This document shows, piece after piece, positions 44,704-52,953 of a stretch of 64,000 nt of DNA. Made by a program: the position numbers and the translations under genes. Numbering within the stretch: the stretch's first letter is position 1; every line of letters begins with the position of its first letter. Below the pieces are notes generated by a model. That model did no database searches. It had not been told where the DNA came from and worked only from the letters and a program-made list of their open reading frames with translations. This DNA is from an uncultured Clostridia bacterium (GTDB lineage Bacteria; Bacillota; Clostridia; TANB77; CAG-508): the NCBI GenBank assembly GCA_934130285.1, contig CAKOXT010000004.1:1-64000 (forward strand), given 5' to 3'.

Positions 44704-46500
44704 ATGTTTGATATAGAAGCAGAAATAAAGAAATTGCCACACAAACCAGGTACATACATTATGAGAGACAAAGAAGATAACATTATATATGTCGGTAAAG
44801 CAATTTCACTAAAAAATAGAGTAACTCAATATTTTAGAAAAACGAATAAAACTCAAAGAATAAAAAACATGGTTTCATTGATTGACCATTTTGAGTATAT
44901 TGTGTGTGATAATGAAGCAGAAGCATTAATACTAGAATGTAATTTAATAAAAGAAAATAGGCCAAAGTTTAATGTATTATTAAAAGATGATAAAACATAT
45001 CCATACATAAGAATTGGTATGAAGGAAGAATATCCAAGCATTTATATAACTAGAAGAATACAAAACGATGGAGCTAAATATTTTGGACCATATGCAAATC
45101 CAGGAGCAGCAAGAGAAATGCTAAATTTCATAAAAGAAAAATTTCAAGTTAGACAATGCAAGAATTTTAAATTTAATGATAGAGCATGTTTAAATTATCA
45201 CATAAAAAAATGTTTAGCGCCATGTATGAAATATGTATCAAGAGAAGAATATATGGTGCAAATAAATCAAATTATAATGTTACTTGAAGGCAAAACAAAC
45301 AAAATATTAAAAGAGTTAGAAGCGGACATGAAAGAAGCTTCAGGAAAACTTGAATTTGAAAAGGCAGCAACAATCAGAGATAGAATGAATGCAATTGAAA
45401 GAATATCAGCAAAACAAAAAGTTTCAAACATTTCTGAAAACAATATAGATGTAATAGGTGTTTACAAAAACGAATTATCTGTGTGTGTTGAAATATTTTT
45501 TGTTCGAGGAAGCAAAATGATAGACAGAGAACAGTATTTCTTTGATGAACTTAAAGATATGGATACAAAAGAAATTCTATCCGGATTTATCAAACAATAC
45601 TATATGGGAAAATTAGAATTTCCAAATAAAATAATGATTCAAGAAGAAATAGAAGATAAAGAAGTAATTGAAGAATGGTTAACAAGCAGTGCTGGAAGAA
45701 AAGTGGAGATAAAAGCTCCACAAAAAGGTGAAAAATTAAGATTTGTTGAAATGGCAGAAAACAATGCAAAAATCACATTAGAAAACAAATCCAAAGATAA
45801 ATTTGAAATACTAAATGAATTAAAAAAGGTTTTAAAATTAGAAAAATTACCACACAAAATTGAATCATATGATATTTCAAATATTTCAGGAACGAATATA
45901 GTAGCTGGAATGTGTGTTGCACAAGATGGTGTAATAAAAAGAAATATGTCACGAAGATTTAGAATAAAAACAGTATATGGACAAGATGATCCTAAATGTA
46001 CAGAAGAAGTGGTAACAAGAAGAATAAAACATTCATTAGACAATCCTAAAGGTGGATTTGGAACATTGCCAGATTTAATATTAGCAGATGGTGGTATTAC
46101 GCAAATAAAAGCTATCAAAAGGGCATTAGAAAAATATAATTTACAAGATCAAATACCAGTATATGGTATGGTAAAAGATGATAAGCACTCTACAAGAGCT
46201 TTAGTAGATGTGAATAGAAGAGAATTTGAAATATCAGAGAATTTATTTTTCTTTATAACAAATTTACAAAATGAAGTTCACAATACAGCAATAGAATATC
46301 ATAGAAAACTTAGAGAAAAAGAAATGACAAAATCAGAATTAGATGATATTGAAGGAATAGGAAAAGCCAAAAGAGAAGCACTATTAAAAGAGTTTGGAAC
46401 AATAGAAAAAATTAAATCAGCAAGTATAGAAGACTTAACAAAAGTTAAAGGTATAAATAAAGAACTAGCTGAAAAAGTAAAAAAATCAATTAATAAATAG
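44704..46500 (+). CDS. uvrC: Excinuclease ABC subunit C
   Basis: A 598-residue protein: GIY-YIG nuclease domain at the N-terminus (PGTYIMRDKEDNIIYVGKAI), a cysteine cluster (CKNFKFNDRACLNYHIKKC), UVR helix (LEFEKAATIRDRMNAIE), the RNase H-like second nuclease with LILADGGITQIKAI, and a C-terminal helix-hairpin-helix pair (DDIEGIGKAKREALLKEFG, TKVKGINKELAEKVKK). It makes both cuts in nucleotide excision repair. No SOS box is seen before hpt-uvrC. Confidence 0.97.
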   Translation: MFDIEAEIKKLPHKPGTYIMRDKEDNIIYVGKAISLKNRVTQYFRKTNKTQRIKNMVSLIDHFEYIVCDNEAEALILECNLIKENRPKFNVLLKDDKTYPYIRIGMKEEYPSIYITRRIQNDGAKYFGPYANPGAAREMLNFIKEKFQVRQCKNFKFNDRACLNYHIKKCLAPCMKYVSREEYMVQINQIIMLLEGKTNKILKELEADMKEASGKLEFEKAATIRDRMNAIERISAKQKVSNISENNIDVIGVYKNELSVCVEIFFVRGSKMIDREQYFFDELKDMDTKEILSGFIKQYYMGKLEFPNKIMIQEEIEDKEVIEEWLTSSAGRKVEIKAPQKGEKLRFVEMAENNAKITLENKSKDKFEILNELKKVLKLEKLPHKIESYDISNISGTNIVAGMCVAQDGVIKRNMSRRFRIKTVYGQDDPKCTEEVVTRRIKHSLDNPKGGFGTLPDLILADGGITQIKAIKRALEKYNLQDQIPVYGMVKDDKHSTRALVDVNRREFEISENLFFFITNLQNEVHNTAIEYHRKLREKEMTKSELDDIEGIGKAKREALLKEFGTIEKIKSASIEDLTKVKGINKELAEKVKKSINK

Positions 46501-46515
46501 GATAAAAAGAATGAT

Positions 46516-46600
46516 AAAATGAAACACACCATATTCAGTAGATATAGAAAAAAGAATCTATGTTAAAATACTAAATATGGTGTATTTCATTTTATTGTTC
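46516..46600 (+). terminator. Terminator of hpt-uvrC
   Basis: AAAATGAAA...ACACCATATT pairs with AATATGGTGT...TTTCATTTT over about 20 bp, with an inner loop, followed by TATTGTTC. Confidence 0.88.
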
Positions 46601-46668
46601 TTTTATTTTACAAAAATAAAAATATAATTTATTAATTATTGAAAACTGAATAAGGTACATAAATAATT

Positions 46669-46697
46669 TTGACGAGTTAACATAAACATGATATAAT
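46669..46697 (+). promoter_or_regulatory. Promoter of orphan membrane paralog 1
   Basis: TTGACG (46669-46674), 17 bases, TATAAT (46692-46697). The spacer AGTTAACATAAACAT is nearly the same as in the promoter at 48059. Confidence 0.85.
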
Positions 46698-46747
46698 GTA
46701 CGTATCAATTTATAGGAGCACGAAACATAGATTCGGAGGTGCTTATT

Positions 46748-47143
46748 ATGAAAGCAATGGGAAAGAAATTTATGATTTTCGTGGCAGTTGCTGTTATTGC
46801 GGCAATTGTTTTGGTAACAGGAGTAAAAAGTCTCGCAGACATTTTGAAGTCTGTTTGGACTTTCGCTGTAGAGACTGATAAAGGCTATATGTGGATTGTA
46901 AATATCTTAGTAGCAGCAGTCGTAGCGTATATCTTCACACAAAGCAAGGCTAAAGGAGCAACGGCATTGGGCTTTATAGGCTTTGTATTAACTGCAATTT
47001 TCTGTGAATGCATTTTATGGCACAGAACAGAAATATGGGAAATTATTTTAACTAATACGTTTGAACCTGAAAGATTGACCAATGTTGGGCTTGGAGTTTT
47101 AGCCTCAGCAATTGGCTTTATCATAGCCGAGAAAGTTGGATAG
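46748..47143 (+). CDS. Orphan four-helix membrane protein, paralog 1 of 3
   Basis: ATG 46748 follows CGGAGGTGCTTATT. The 131-residue product has about four hydrophobic helices (residues 7-25, 45-65, 71-90 and 106-126). The mark ECILWHRTEIWEII near residue 85-98 has counterparts in the next two genes (EVFIWHQEEIWQLL and SCCIWHFKEF). GYMWIVNILVA also matches GLMWVVNMFIA in paralog 2. No known family is recognised. Richer G+C than hpt-uvrC. Own promoter and terminator. Confidence 0.72.
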   Translation: MKAMGKKFMIFVAVAVIAAIVLVTGVKSLADILKSVWTFAVETDKGYMWIVNILVAAVVAYIFTQSKAKGATALGFIGFVLTAIFCECILWHRTEIWEIILTNTFEPERLTNVGLGVLASAIGFIIAEKVG

Positions 47144-47177
47144 TGTAAATAAAAAATAGCGCGCTCCTAAATTGAGA

Positions 47178-47212
47178 AGGGAACCATTCAGAAATGATGT
47201 GGTTCTTTTTTA
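47178..47212 (+). terminator. Terminator of paralog 1
   Basis: GAACCA (47181) pairs with TGGTTC (47200), with nearby CAT/ATG pairing inside, followed by TTTTTATA. Confidence 0.82.
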
Positions 47213-47316
47213 TACGCAAATAAATAATACTTTCAACTAGTATAAAGAAAATAATATATAAATTATAAAAGAAATGAGAATAATTATTGAAATGCTGGAA
47301 AAAGTAAAAAGAAAAA

Positions 47317-47345
47317 TTGACGAATTTACATAAAACTGGTATAAT
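47317..47345 (+). promoter_or_regulatory. Promoter of orphan membrane paralog 2
   Basis: TTGACG (47317-47322), 17 bases, TATAAT (47340-47345). The spacer AATTTACATAAAACTGG keeps the TTnACATAAA pattern of the other two. Confidence 0.85.
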
Positions 47346-47401
47346 ATAAATATCGACTGTTGAGCAAAAACAAGAACATACATTATAGGAGGTTCTCAGA
47401 T

Positions 47402-47851
47402 ATGAGAAAAAAATTCAACATTATAGCAGATTGTTTTATGTTTTTGGTCAAAGCCGTACTGACGGCTTTAATTATTGGAGTCATTATTAAGACTCCAGCA
47501 ATGGCGAAAGCCATCTGGAGTTACTGCACCGGAGTAGATACCGGACTGATGTGGGTAGTAAATATGTTTATTGCCATGATAGTCACTGGTATAACCTGGT
47601 ACAAGTTGAGAAGAATGAAAGTCGGTTTCAGGGCAATTGTAAGTGCATTAGCATTTATGATTACGATATTTGCTACCGAAGTGTTCATTTGGCATCAAGA
47701 GGAAATTTGGCAACTTCTTAGTGGCGATATATCCTCTAAAGAAGTGCTTGCAGCTGGGTTCACTTTGCTAGCTGCGACAATTGCATACATTTTCCATACT
47801 GTATCGCAGTGGTCAACAGAAAGCGAAGCGGAAGAATCAGCAGAAGAATAA
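47402..47851 (+). CDS. Orphan four-helix membrane protein, paralog 2 of 3
   Basis: ATG 47402 follows ATAGGAGGTTCTCAGAT; the open frame back to 47360 lies in the leader. The 149-residue product has four hydrophobic helices and the shared marks DTGLMWVVNMFIAM and EVFIWHQEEIWQLL. The tail is acidic (STESEAEESAEE), which paralogs 1 and 3 lack. Many GCC, ACC, CTG and GGA codons mark it as unlike the AT-rich host genes. Function unknown. Confidence 0.72.
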   Translation: MRKKFNIIADCFMFLVKAVLTALIIGVIIKTPAMAKAIWSYCTGVDTGLMWVVNMFIAMIVTGITWYKLRRMKVGFRAIVSALAFMITIFATEVFIWHQEEIWQLLSGDISSKEVLAAGFTLLAATIAYIFHTVSQWSTESEAEESAEE

Positions 47852-47871
47852 GTTAAGTTGCTCCAGTCGAG

Positions 47872-47908
47872 GACCCGTCTGTAAAAAGACGGGTCATTCT
47901 TTTTTTAT
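47872..47908 (+). terminator. Terminator of paralog 2
   Basis: GACCCGTCT (47872) pairs with AGACGGGTC (47887), followed by ATTCTTTTTTT. Confidence 0.92.
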
Positions 47909-48058
47909 CATAAACCTAGAAAAGACGAATAAATCATATATGCATTACAAACATTGAATAATTATAAAAAATCAAGAAAATCAATTGTCAAGTCTAGGTC
48001 AAAATTTAGTAAAAAGTTAATTTATATATAAAAAATAGTAAGTTTTATAAAAAAAAAG

Positions 48059-48087
48059 TTGACAAGTTAACATAAAAATAGTAAAAT
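48059..48087 (+). promoter_or_regulatory. Promoter of orphan membrane paralog 3
   Basis: TTGACA (48059-48064), 17 bases, TAAAAT (48082-48087). TTGACAAGTTAACATAAA differs from the paralog 1 promoter by one base over 18. Confidence 0.85.
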
Positions 48088-48140
48088 AAAAACAGGTCGA
48101 TATATGGCATGAATTTCAAATCGTTATAGGAGGTCTTCAA

Positions 48141-48548
48141 ATGAAGAATACGAAGTTCATGGGCTTGCTCACTATTATGGGCTTGCTTTATTATATCGTG
48201 CGCATGATCGTTCCGAACGTTGAGTTCGCGTGGGAGTGCGTTAAGACTGGTGATTGGAAGTGGATTCCTATCACGGTGGTTTCTTGCCTCATTGCTGGCT
48301 TCGTTGGACATCTGACTATCAAGAAAGCTAAGAGTGCTATGGCTGTGCCTTATGGTATTCTGACCTTCTTGAGCGTCATGTTCATTAGCTGCTGCATCTG
48401 GCACTTCAAGGAATTCTTGGTTCTGCTCAAAGAAGGGCACAACAAGGATATCCTGACCACTGTCATCGTCATGCTGGCGATTGTGGGAGTTCTGCTTCTG
48501 TCTACCAAGACGGCAGCTGATACTAACGACACCGGTACCGCCGGATAA
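48141..48548 (+). CDS. Orphan four-helix membrane protein, paralog 3 of 3, high G+C
   Basis: ATG 48141 follows ATAGGAGGTCTTCAA. The 135-residue product has four hydrophobic helices, with ISCCIWHFKEFLVLL in the place of the WH-x-x-E mark of paralogs 1 and 2, and a Thr/Asp tail (TAADTNDTGTAG). Its line 48181-48240 has 31 G+C of 60, while nearby ispH sequence has 14 of 60, so its composition is foreign although the promoter is shared with its paralogs. Codons CGC, CTC, GGC and ATC dominate. Function unknown. Confidence 0.72.
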   Translation: MKNTKFMGLLTIMGLLYYIVRMIVPNVEFAWECVKTGDWKWIPITVVSCLIAGFVGHLTIKKAKSAMAVPYGILTFLSVMFISCCIWHFKEFLVLLKEGHNKDILTTVIVMLAIVGVLLLSTKTAADTNDTGTAG

Positions 48549-48574
48549 GTAAACATCGCATGCCATCATCGACA

Positions 48575-48640
48575 CCCTTCTGCATACACGTTGCTGTGTG
48601 AAAATGCTGCGCGAGTCCCTGCAGAAGGGACTTTTTTTAT
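48575..48640 (+). terminator. Terminator of paralog 3 with a competing stem
   Basis: AGTCCCT (48614) pairs with AGGGACT (48626), followed by seven T residues. CCCTTCTGCA (48575-48584) is exactly complementary to TGCAGAAGGG (48620-48629), which overlaps the terminator, so the two stems exclude each other. Confidence 0.82.
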
Positions 48641-48760
48641 ATATATAGAATATATTGTTAAATAGCCTAAAAATGTGGTAAAATAAAAAAGACGTAGTCA
48701 TAATTAATAAAATCGTGAATATAATTATATAAAGAGTTATTAATAAGGAGATGACTACAA

Positions 48761-48868
48761 ATGATGAAAAATAAATATTTTAAAGTTATATGCATGGTAA
48801 CAGGTGGAATGATAATATTAAACACAACATTGATATTTAGCTTTTATAGATTAATGATGATGTTATAA
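48761..48868 (+). CDS. Very small membrane protein (35 residues)
   Basis: ATG 48761 opens MMKNKYFKVICMVTGGMIIL, one hydrophobic helix, ending SFYRLMMML. AAGGAG lies ten bases upstream and TGTGGTAAAAT about 85 bases upstream. The frame is short and ispH starts 31 bases after its stop. It may be a small membrane protein or a leader peptide for ispH. Existence is uncertain. Confidence 0.45.
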   Translation: MMKNKYFKVICMVTGGMIILNTTLIFSFYRLMMML

Positions 48869-48899
48869 TTATATACATGCTATAAAGAGAAGAGGAATT

Positions 48900-49748
48900 T
48901 TGGAAATAGTAGTAGGAAAATTATCTGGATTTTGTTTTGGTGTAGAAAATGCAATAAAAAAGGCAAATGAAATATTAGAAAATAGACAAGCAATATGTTT
49001 AGGAGAGCTAGTACATAATAGACAAGTTATAGAAAAATTAGAGAAAAAAGGATTGAAAACAGTAGAAAATATTGAAGCTGTGCCAGACAATCAAAATATA
49101 ATTATTAGAGCACATGGAATTGCAAAAGAAGTATATGAACAAGCTAAAGAAAGAAACATAACAGTAAATGATTTTACATGCCCAAAAGTATTAGCAATTC
49201 ATAAAATTGCCGAAAGAGAAAATAAAGATTCTTACATATTTTTAATTGGTGATAAAAAGCATCCTGAAATAATAGGAACAGCAAGCTTTTGCGGAGAAAA
49301 CATGGACGTTATTCAAGAAAAAGAAGAATTAGATCAGGCAATAGAAAATTTTAAAAAGTCAGGAATAAATAGATTATATGTAATAGCACAAACAACCTTC
49401 TCAATGGAAAAGTTTGAAGCCTATGCAGATTTTATTTCAGACAAATTAAAAGAATATGATGTTACAATAAATAATACAATTTGTGATTCAACCAGATTAA
49501 GACAAGAAGAAGTGGAAAAAATGTCTAAAACAGTTGAATATATGATTATAATTGGTGGAAAAAATAGTGCAAATACACAAAAACTTTATAATATAGCAAT
49601 AAAAAATTGCCCAAGCATATATATTCAAACAAAAGATGATTTAAATATAGAAGAAATAAAGAAATATAACAAAATAGGAATATCAGCAGGAGCGTCAACA
49701 CCAAAAGAAAGCATTGAAGAAGTAGTAGAAATGTTAGAAAGGATATAA
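48900..49748 (+). CDS. ispH: 4-hydroxy-3-methylbut-2-enyl diphosphate reductase
   Basis: A 282-residue enzyme with three cluster-binding cysteines, in SGFCFGVENAI, DFTCPKV and ICDSTRLRQEE. RAHGIA and the QTTFS motif are also typical. It forms isopentenyl and dimethylallyl diphosphate in the non-mevalonate pathway. The start is TTG 48900, with AGAGG upstream; no ATG is available. The methyltransferase gene follows after two bases. Confidence 0.95.
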   Translation: MEIVVGKLSGFCFGVENAIKKANEILENRQAICLGELVHNRQVIEKLEKKGLKTVENIEAVPDNQNIIIRAHGIAKEVYEQAKERNITVNDFTCPKVLAIHKIAERENKDSYIFLIGDKKHPEIIGTASFCGENMDVIQEKEELDQAIENFKKSGINRLYVIAQTTFSMEKFEAYADFISDKLKEYDVTINNTICDSTRLRQEEVEKMSKTVEYMIIIGGKNSANTQKLYNIAIKNCPSIYIQTKDDLNIEEIKKYNKIGISAGASTPKESIEEVVEMLERI

Positions 49749-49750
49749 AT

Positions 49751-50611
49751 ATGAATATTGCAAATGAATGGAAAGATTATGAAATAATTGATATGGCAAG
49801 TGGTGAAAAATTAGAGAGATGGGGAAATATCAAATTGATAAGACCAGATCCACAAATTATTTGGAAAAATAAAAGCTTTCCAAGTGAGTGGAAATCAGCA
49901 AATGCAAGATATAATAGAAGTAACACTGGTGGTGGAGCTTGGGAATATAGTAAAAGATTACCTGAGAGCTGGCAAGTAAAATATAGAAATCTTACATTTA
50001 ACATCAAACCAATGGGATTCAAACACACAGGGCTATTTCCAGAACAAGCTGTTAATTGGGATTGGATGATCAACAAAATAAAACAATCAAAAAGAGATAT
50101 AAAAGTATTAAACTTATTTGCATACACAGGAGGAGCAACTGTTGCATGTCTTTCAGCAGGCGCTTCAGTTTGCCATGTTGATTCATCAAAAGGAATGACT
50201 ACATGGGCAAAAGAGAATGTTGAAAGTTCTGGATTACGTGAAAAACCAGTGAGATTTATAATAGATGATGTTGTAAAATTTGTTCAAAGAGAAATAAGAA
50301 GAGGCAATAAATATGATGCCATAATCATGGATCCTCCATCTTATGGAAGAGGAAAAAACGGAGAAGTATGGCAATTTGAAAATAATATAGCAGACTTAGT
50401 TGAACTATGTACACAAGTATTAAGTGATGATCCGTTATTTTTCTTAATTAATTCATATACAACAGGAATATCTTCAAAAGTTTTAGCAAATTTATTAGAA
50501 TTAAATATGAAAAGATATAATGGAAAAATAACATCAGGTGAGATTGGATTGCCTATGAAAAATTCAAAATTAGTATTACCATGTGGAATATATGGAAGAT
50601 GGGAAAATTAG
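49751..50611 (+). CDS. Class I SAM methyltransferase, RlmI/RlmK-like
   Basis: A 286-residue protein with the SAM site VLNLFAYTGGATVACLSAGA and the catalytic MDPPSYGRGKNGEVW of the RlmI/RlmK (COG1092) group; GLFPEQAVNWDWM is a family mark. The N-terminal PUA domain of RlmI is missing; instead there is a short beta-rich segment. It is likely a 23S rRNA cytosine or guanine methyltransferase. It lies between ispH and the RluA-type gene with almost no spacing. Confidence 0.82.
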   Translation: MNIANEWKDYEIIDMASGEKLERWGNIKLIRPDPQIIWKNKSFPSEWKSANARYNRSNTGGGAWEYSKRLPESWQVKYRNLTFNIKPMGFKHTGLFPEQAVNWDWMINKIKQSKRDIKVLNLFAYTGGATVACLSAGASVCHVDSSKGMTTWAKENVESSGLREKPVRFIIDDVVKFVQREIRRGNKYDAIIMDPPSYGRGKNGEVWQFENNIADLVELCTQVLSDDPLFFLINSYTTGISSKVLANLLELNMKRYNGKITSGEIGLPMKNSKLVLPCGIYGRWEN

Positions 50612-50617
50612 TAGAAA

Positions 50618-51292
50618 ATGAAGTTAAAAATATTATATGAAGATAATCACATAATAGTAGTAGAAAAGCCAGTAAACATACCATCTCAGGGAGATAAAAC
50701 TGGTGATGAAGATATGCTAACAATTATAAAAAAATATTTAATAGAAAAATATAATAAACCAGGAGATGCTTATTTAGGTCTAGTTCATCGATTAGATAGA
50801 CCCACTGGTGGAGTTATGGTTTTTGCCAAAACATCTAAAGCTGCTTCAAGACTTAGTGAACAAATTAGAGAAAAGAAATTCGAAAAAGAATATTTGTGTA
50901 TAGTAGATGGAAAAATGGAAAAAGATACAGATGTTTATGAAGATTATCTTGTTAAAAACGAAAAAAACAATTTAAGTAAAGTTACTGATTCAAAAAATAA
51001 GAATGCTAAAAAAGCTAAATTAGAATATGAAGTAATAAAATACAATGAAGAAATAAATCTATCAGTTGTAAAAGTAAAATTATATACAGGAAGGCATCAT
51101 CAGATAAGAGTTCAATTTTCTAGCAGAAATCATAGTTTATATGGTGATCAAAAATATGGAACAAGAGGAAAAGGCAAACAATTATGCTTATGGGCATACA
51201 AATTATCATTTTTTCATCCAACAACAAAGGAAAAATTAGAATTTGAAGATTATCCAGAAGAGATAGGAAGCTGGAAAATATTAAGTGAATAA
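50618..51292 (+). CDS. RluA family pseudouridine synthase
   Basis: A 224-residue synthase: VHRLDRPTGGVMVFAKTS carries the catalytic Asp, GRHHQIRVQFSSRNHSLYGD the second motif, and LCLWAYKLSFFHP the last. It has no S4 domain, so it is the short form. rRNA or tRNA target is unknown. It starts six bases after the methyltransferase stop, forming an ispH-methyltransferase-synthase operon. Confidence 0.9.
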   Translation: MKLKILYEDNHIIVVEKPVNIPSQGDKTGDEDMLTIIKKYLIEKYNKPGDAYLGLVHRLDRPTGGVMVFAKTSKAASRLSEQIREKKFEKEYLCIVDGKMEKDTDVYEDYLVKNEKNNLSKVTDSKNKNAKKAKLEYEVIKYNEEINLSVVKVKLYTGRHHQIRVQFSSRNHSLYGDQKYGTRGKGKQLCLWAYKLSFFHPTTKEKLEFEDYPEEIGSWKILSE

Positions 51293-51298
51293 TAGTAT

Positions 51299-51338
51299 AA
51301 AAAAGGACAAAATAATATGTATTTTATCCTTTTTTATT
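51299..51338 (+). terminator. Terminator of the ispH operon
   Basis: AAAAAGGA plus AAAATA pairs with TATTTT plus TCCTTTTT around ATATG, followed by TATTTATA. Confidence 0.88.
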
Positions 51339-51432
51339 TATAACCAATTGGGAAAATTACTTAAAATAAATTCAATAATACTAATTATAATGAAGTATTA
51401 AAAAATAAGTTAATACATAAAACTTTTTATAG

Positions 51433-52749
51433 CTAATAATAAATTTTCAACTGATGCCTAAAATATGTGTCTGTCACAGTAGTATTTAAAGATATATTAT
51501 TATATTTTTTCAAAATATTTTTAACTTTCCACAAACCTAACCCAGTATTTTTAGGTTTTGTAGAATAATTTTTTTCGAATATTTTCTTAGTATCAATAAG
51601 AGCTCCAGGTTCATAAGAATTTTCAATTACTAAAGAATCAAAATGATTTCTAGCATCTTTTACTATCATAATATTTATAGTTTTTTTCTTGCTTAAATTA
51701 GCAGCTTCAATACTATTATCTAGAAAAATACCAAGAATTCTTGTAAATTCATAAATATTCATATTTAGAGAGTTTAAATCCACAAAAACTTCTATATTAA
51801 AATCAATTCCTAAATTCTTTGCTTTATAATACTTTTCAGTAATTAAAGATAATACCGGAGGGCTATTTAAAACATCTTTATTAAAAAGTGAAAGTTTTTT
51901 TAGTTCTTCACAGTCTTTAAAAATACTAGAATAATAAATTTTTAATCCTTCTAAATCATCTGTCATTAAATATCCACCAATAGATTGCATTATATTAGAA
52001 AAGTCGTGTTTAAAAGAACGTATTCCATCATATGAATTAGCTAAGCAACTATAAGATTTCTTTTCACAATCTAATATTAATTCGGTTTTATGCAAATCTA
52101 ATGTTTTAAAAATTAACAGAATCAGAATAGAAATTAAAGACATATTCAATAACAAGAATGCAAAGACAGATCCGGAAAAATCCAATATTAATAAATAGTT
52201 GTTTATAAATACAAAAAACAAGCACAAAAATGAAAATAAATTTATTACTATTTTACTAGCTAAATTCAAATTACAAGAAAGCTTATTTGCGATATCAATT
52301 TTTTTCAGATGATGTAATATTGCAAAAATAATACAATATGTAGGTAAAATTATAATTGGTCTAACGATAGGAATTCTCATTAAAATTAATGGAGATATAT
52401 TTAAAGCAAAAGCCAATATAAAAACAAAAAATAATTTTAATAATTGAAATAGAGATAGTGGAATAAGCAGAATAAAGAAATTATGAGTAAAATTGTTTTT
52501 AAAAAATAAAAATAAACATGTAAAAGTAATATATAGATTAACAATTGGAAAAGCAATAATAGGCATGAAAATAATGCTTAGAACTTGTAAAGGATAGCAA
52601 ATACAGAAAAATAAACATGCTTTTATTCGTGAAAGCTCTAATTTAAAAGCATAAATAAAGAATGTTTTTGAAATTACAACTTCCAAAAACGCTATAAAAA
52701 TAGATACAATTTTTGTAAGAACAATATTTTCATTTAAGATGTTTTCCAT
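51433..52749 (-). CDS. AgrC-like sensor histidine kinase (GHKL type)
   Basis: A 438-residue protein. Six or so hydrophobic helices fill residues 1-210. The DHp helix contains SFKHDFSNIMQSIGGYL, whose His is the expected phosphoacceptor. The ATPase part has FLDNSIEAANLS (N box) and NYSTKPKNTGLGLWKVKNIL (G box). It resembles quorum-sensing kinases of the AgrC class. No response regulator, AgrB or peptide gene is adjacent. I start at ATG 52749 after AAGGAG; a perfect TACCA-TTTTT-TGGTA palindrome lies about 25 bases upstream. Confidence 0.82.
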   Translation of the reverse strand: MENILNENIVLTKIVSIFIAFLEVVISKTFFIYAFKLELSRIKACLFFCICYPLQVLSIIFMPIIAFPIVNLYITFTCLFLFFKNNFTHNFFILLIPLSLFQLLKLFFVFILAFALNISPLILMRIPIVRPIIILPTYCIIFAILHHLKKIDIANKLSCNLNLASKIVINLFSFLCLFFVFINNYLLILDFSGSVFAFLLLNMSLISILILLIFKTLDLHKTELILDCEKKSYSCLANSYDGIRSFKHDFSNIMQSIGGYLMTDDLEGLKIYYSSIFKDCEELKKLSLFNKDVLNSPPVLSLITEKYYKAKNLGIDFNIEVFVDLNSLNMNIYEFTRILGIFLDNSIEAANLSKKKTINIMIVKDARNHFDSLVIENSYEPGALIDTKKIFEKNYSTKPKNTGLGLWKVKNILKKYNNISLNTTVTDTYFRHQLKIYY

Positions 52750-52775
52750 TGAAAAAACTCCTTTTATGTAGATTA

Positions 52776-52790
52776 CCATTTTTTGGTACG
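52776..52790. promoter_or_regulatory. Small palindrome upstream of the kinase gene
   Basis: TACCA-TTTTT-TGGTA in the leader of the kinase gene is a possible operator. The bound protein is unknown. Confidence 0.4.
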
Positions 52791-52953
52791 ATAATAATAA
52801 ATATAAAATAAATGAAAGATGAAGTCAATAGAAAACTGTAAAAAAATGTAAAGACATGGAGCACAAATTTCATGAATAGCAGAAATAAGTAAGAAAATAC
52901 GTCTAAAATTTTTTTATAATAATATTATTGTAAAAAAGAATGGAGGAAAAGTA

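Noticed and set aside
48045..48701. Long open frame opposite paralog 3
   Set aside because: It spans the gene, its terminator and promoter on the other strand, has no ribosome site, and arises from the higher G+C content.
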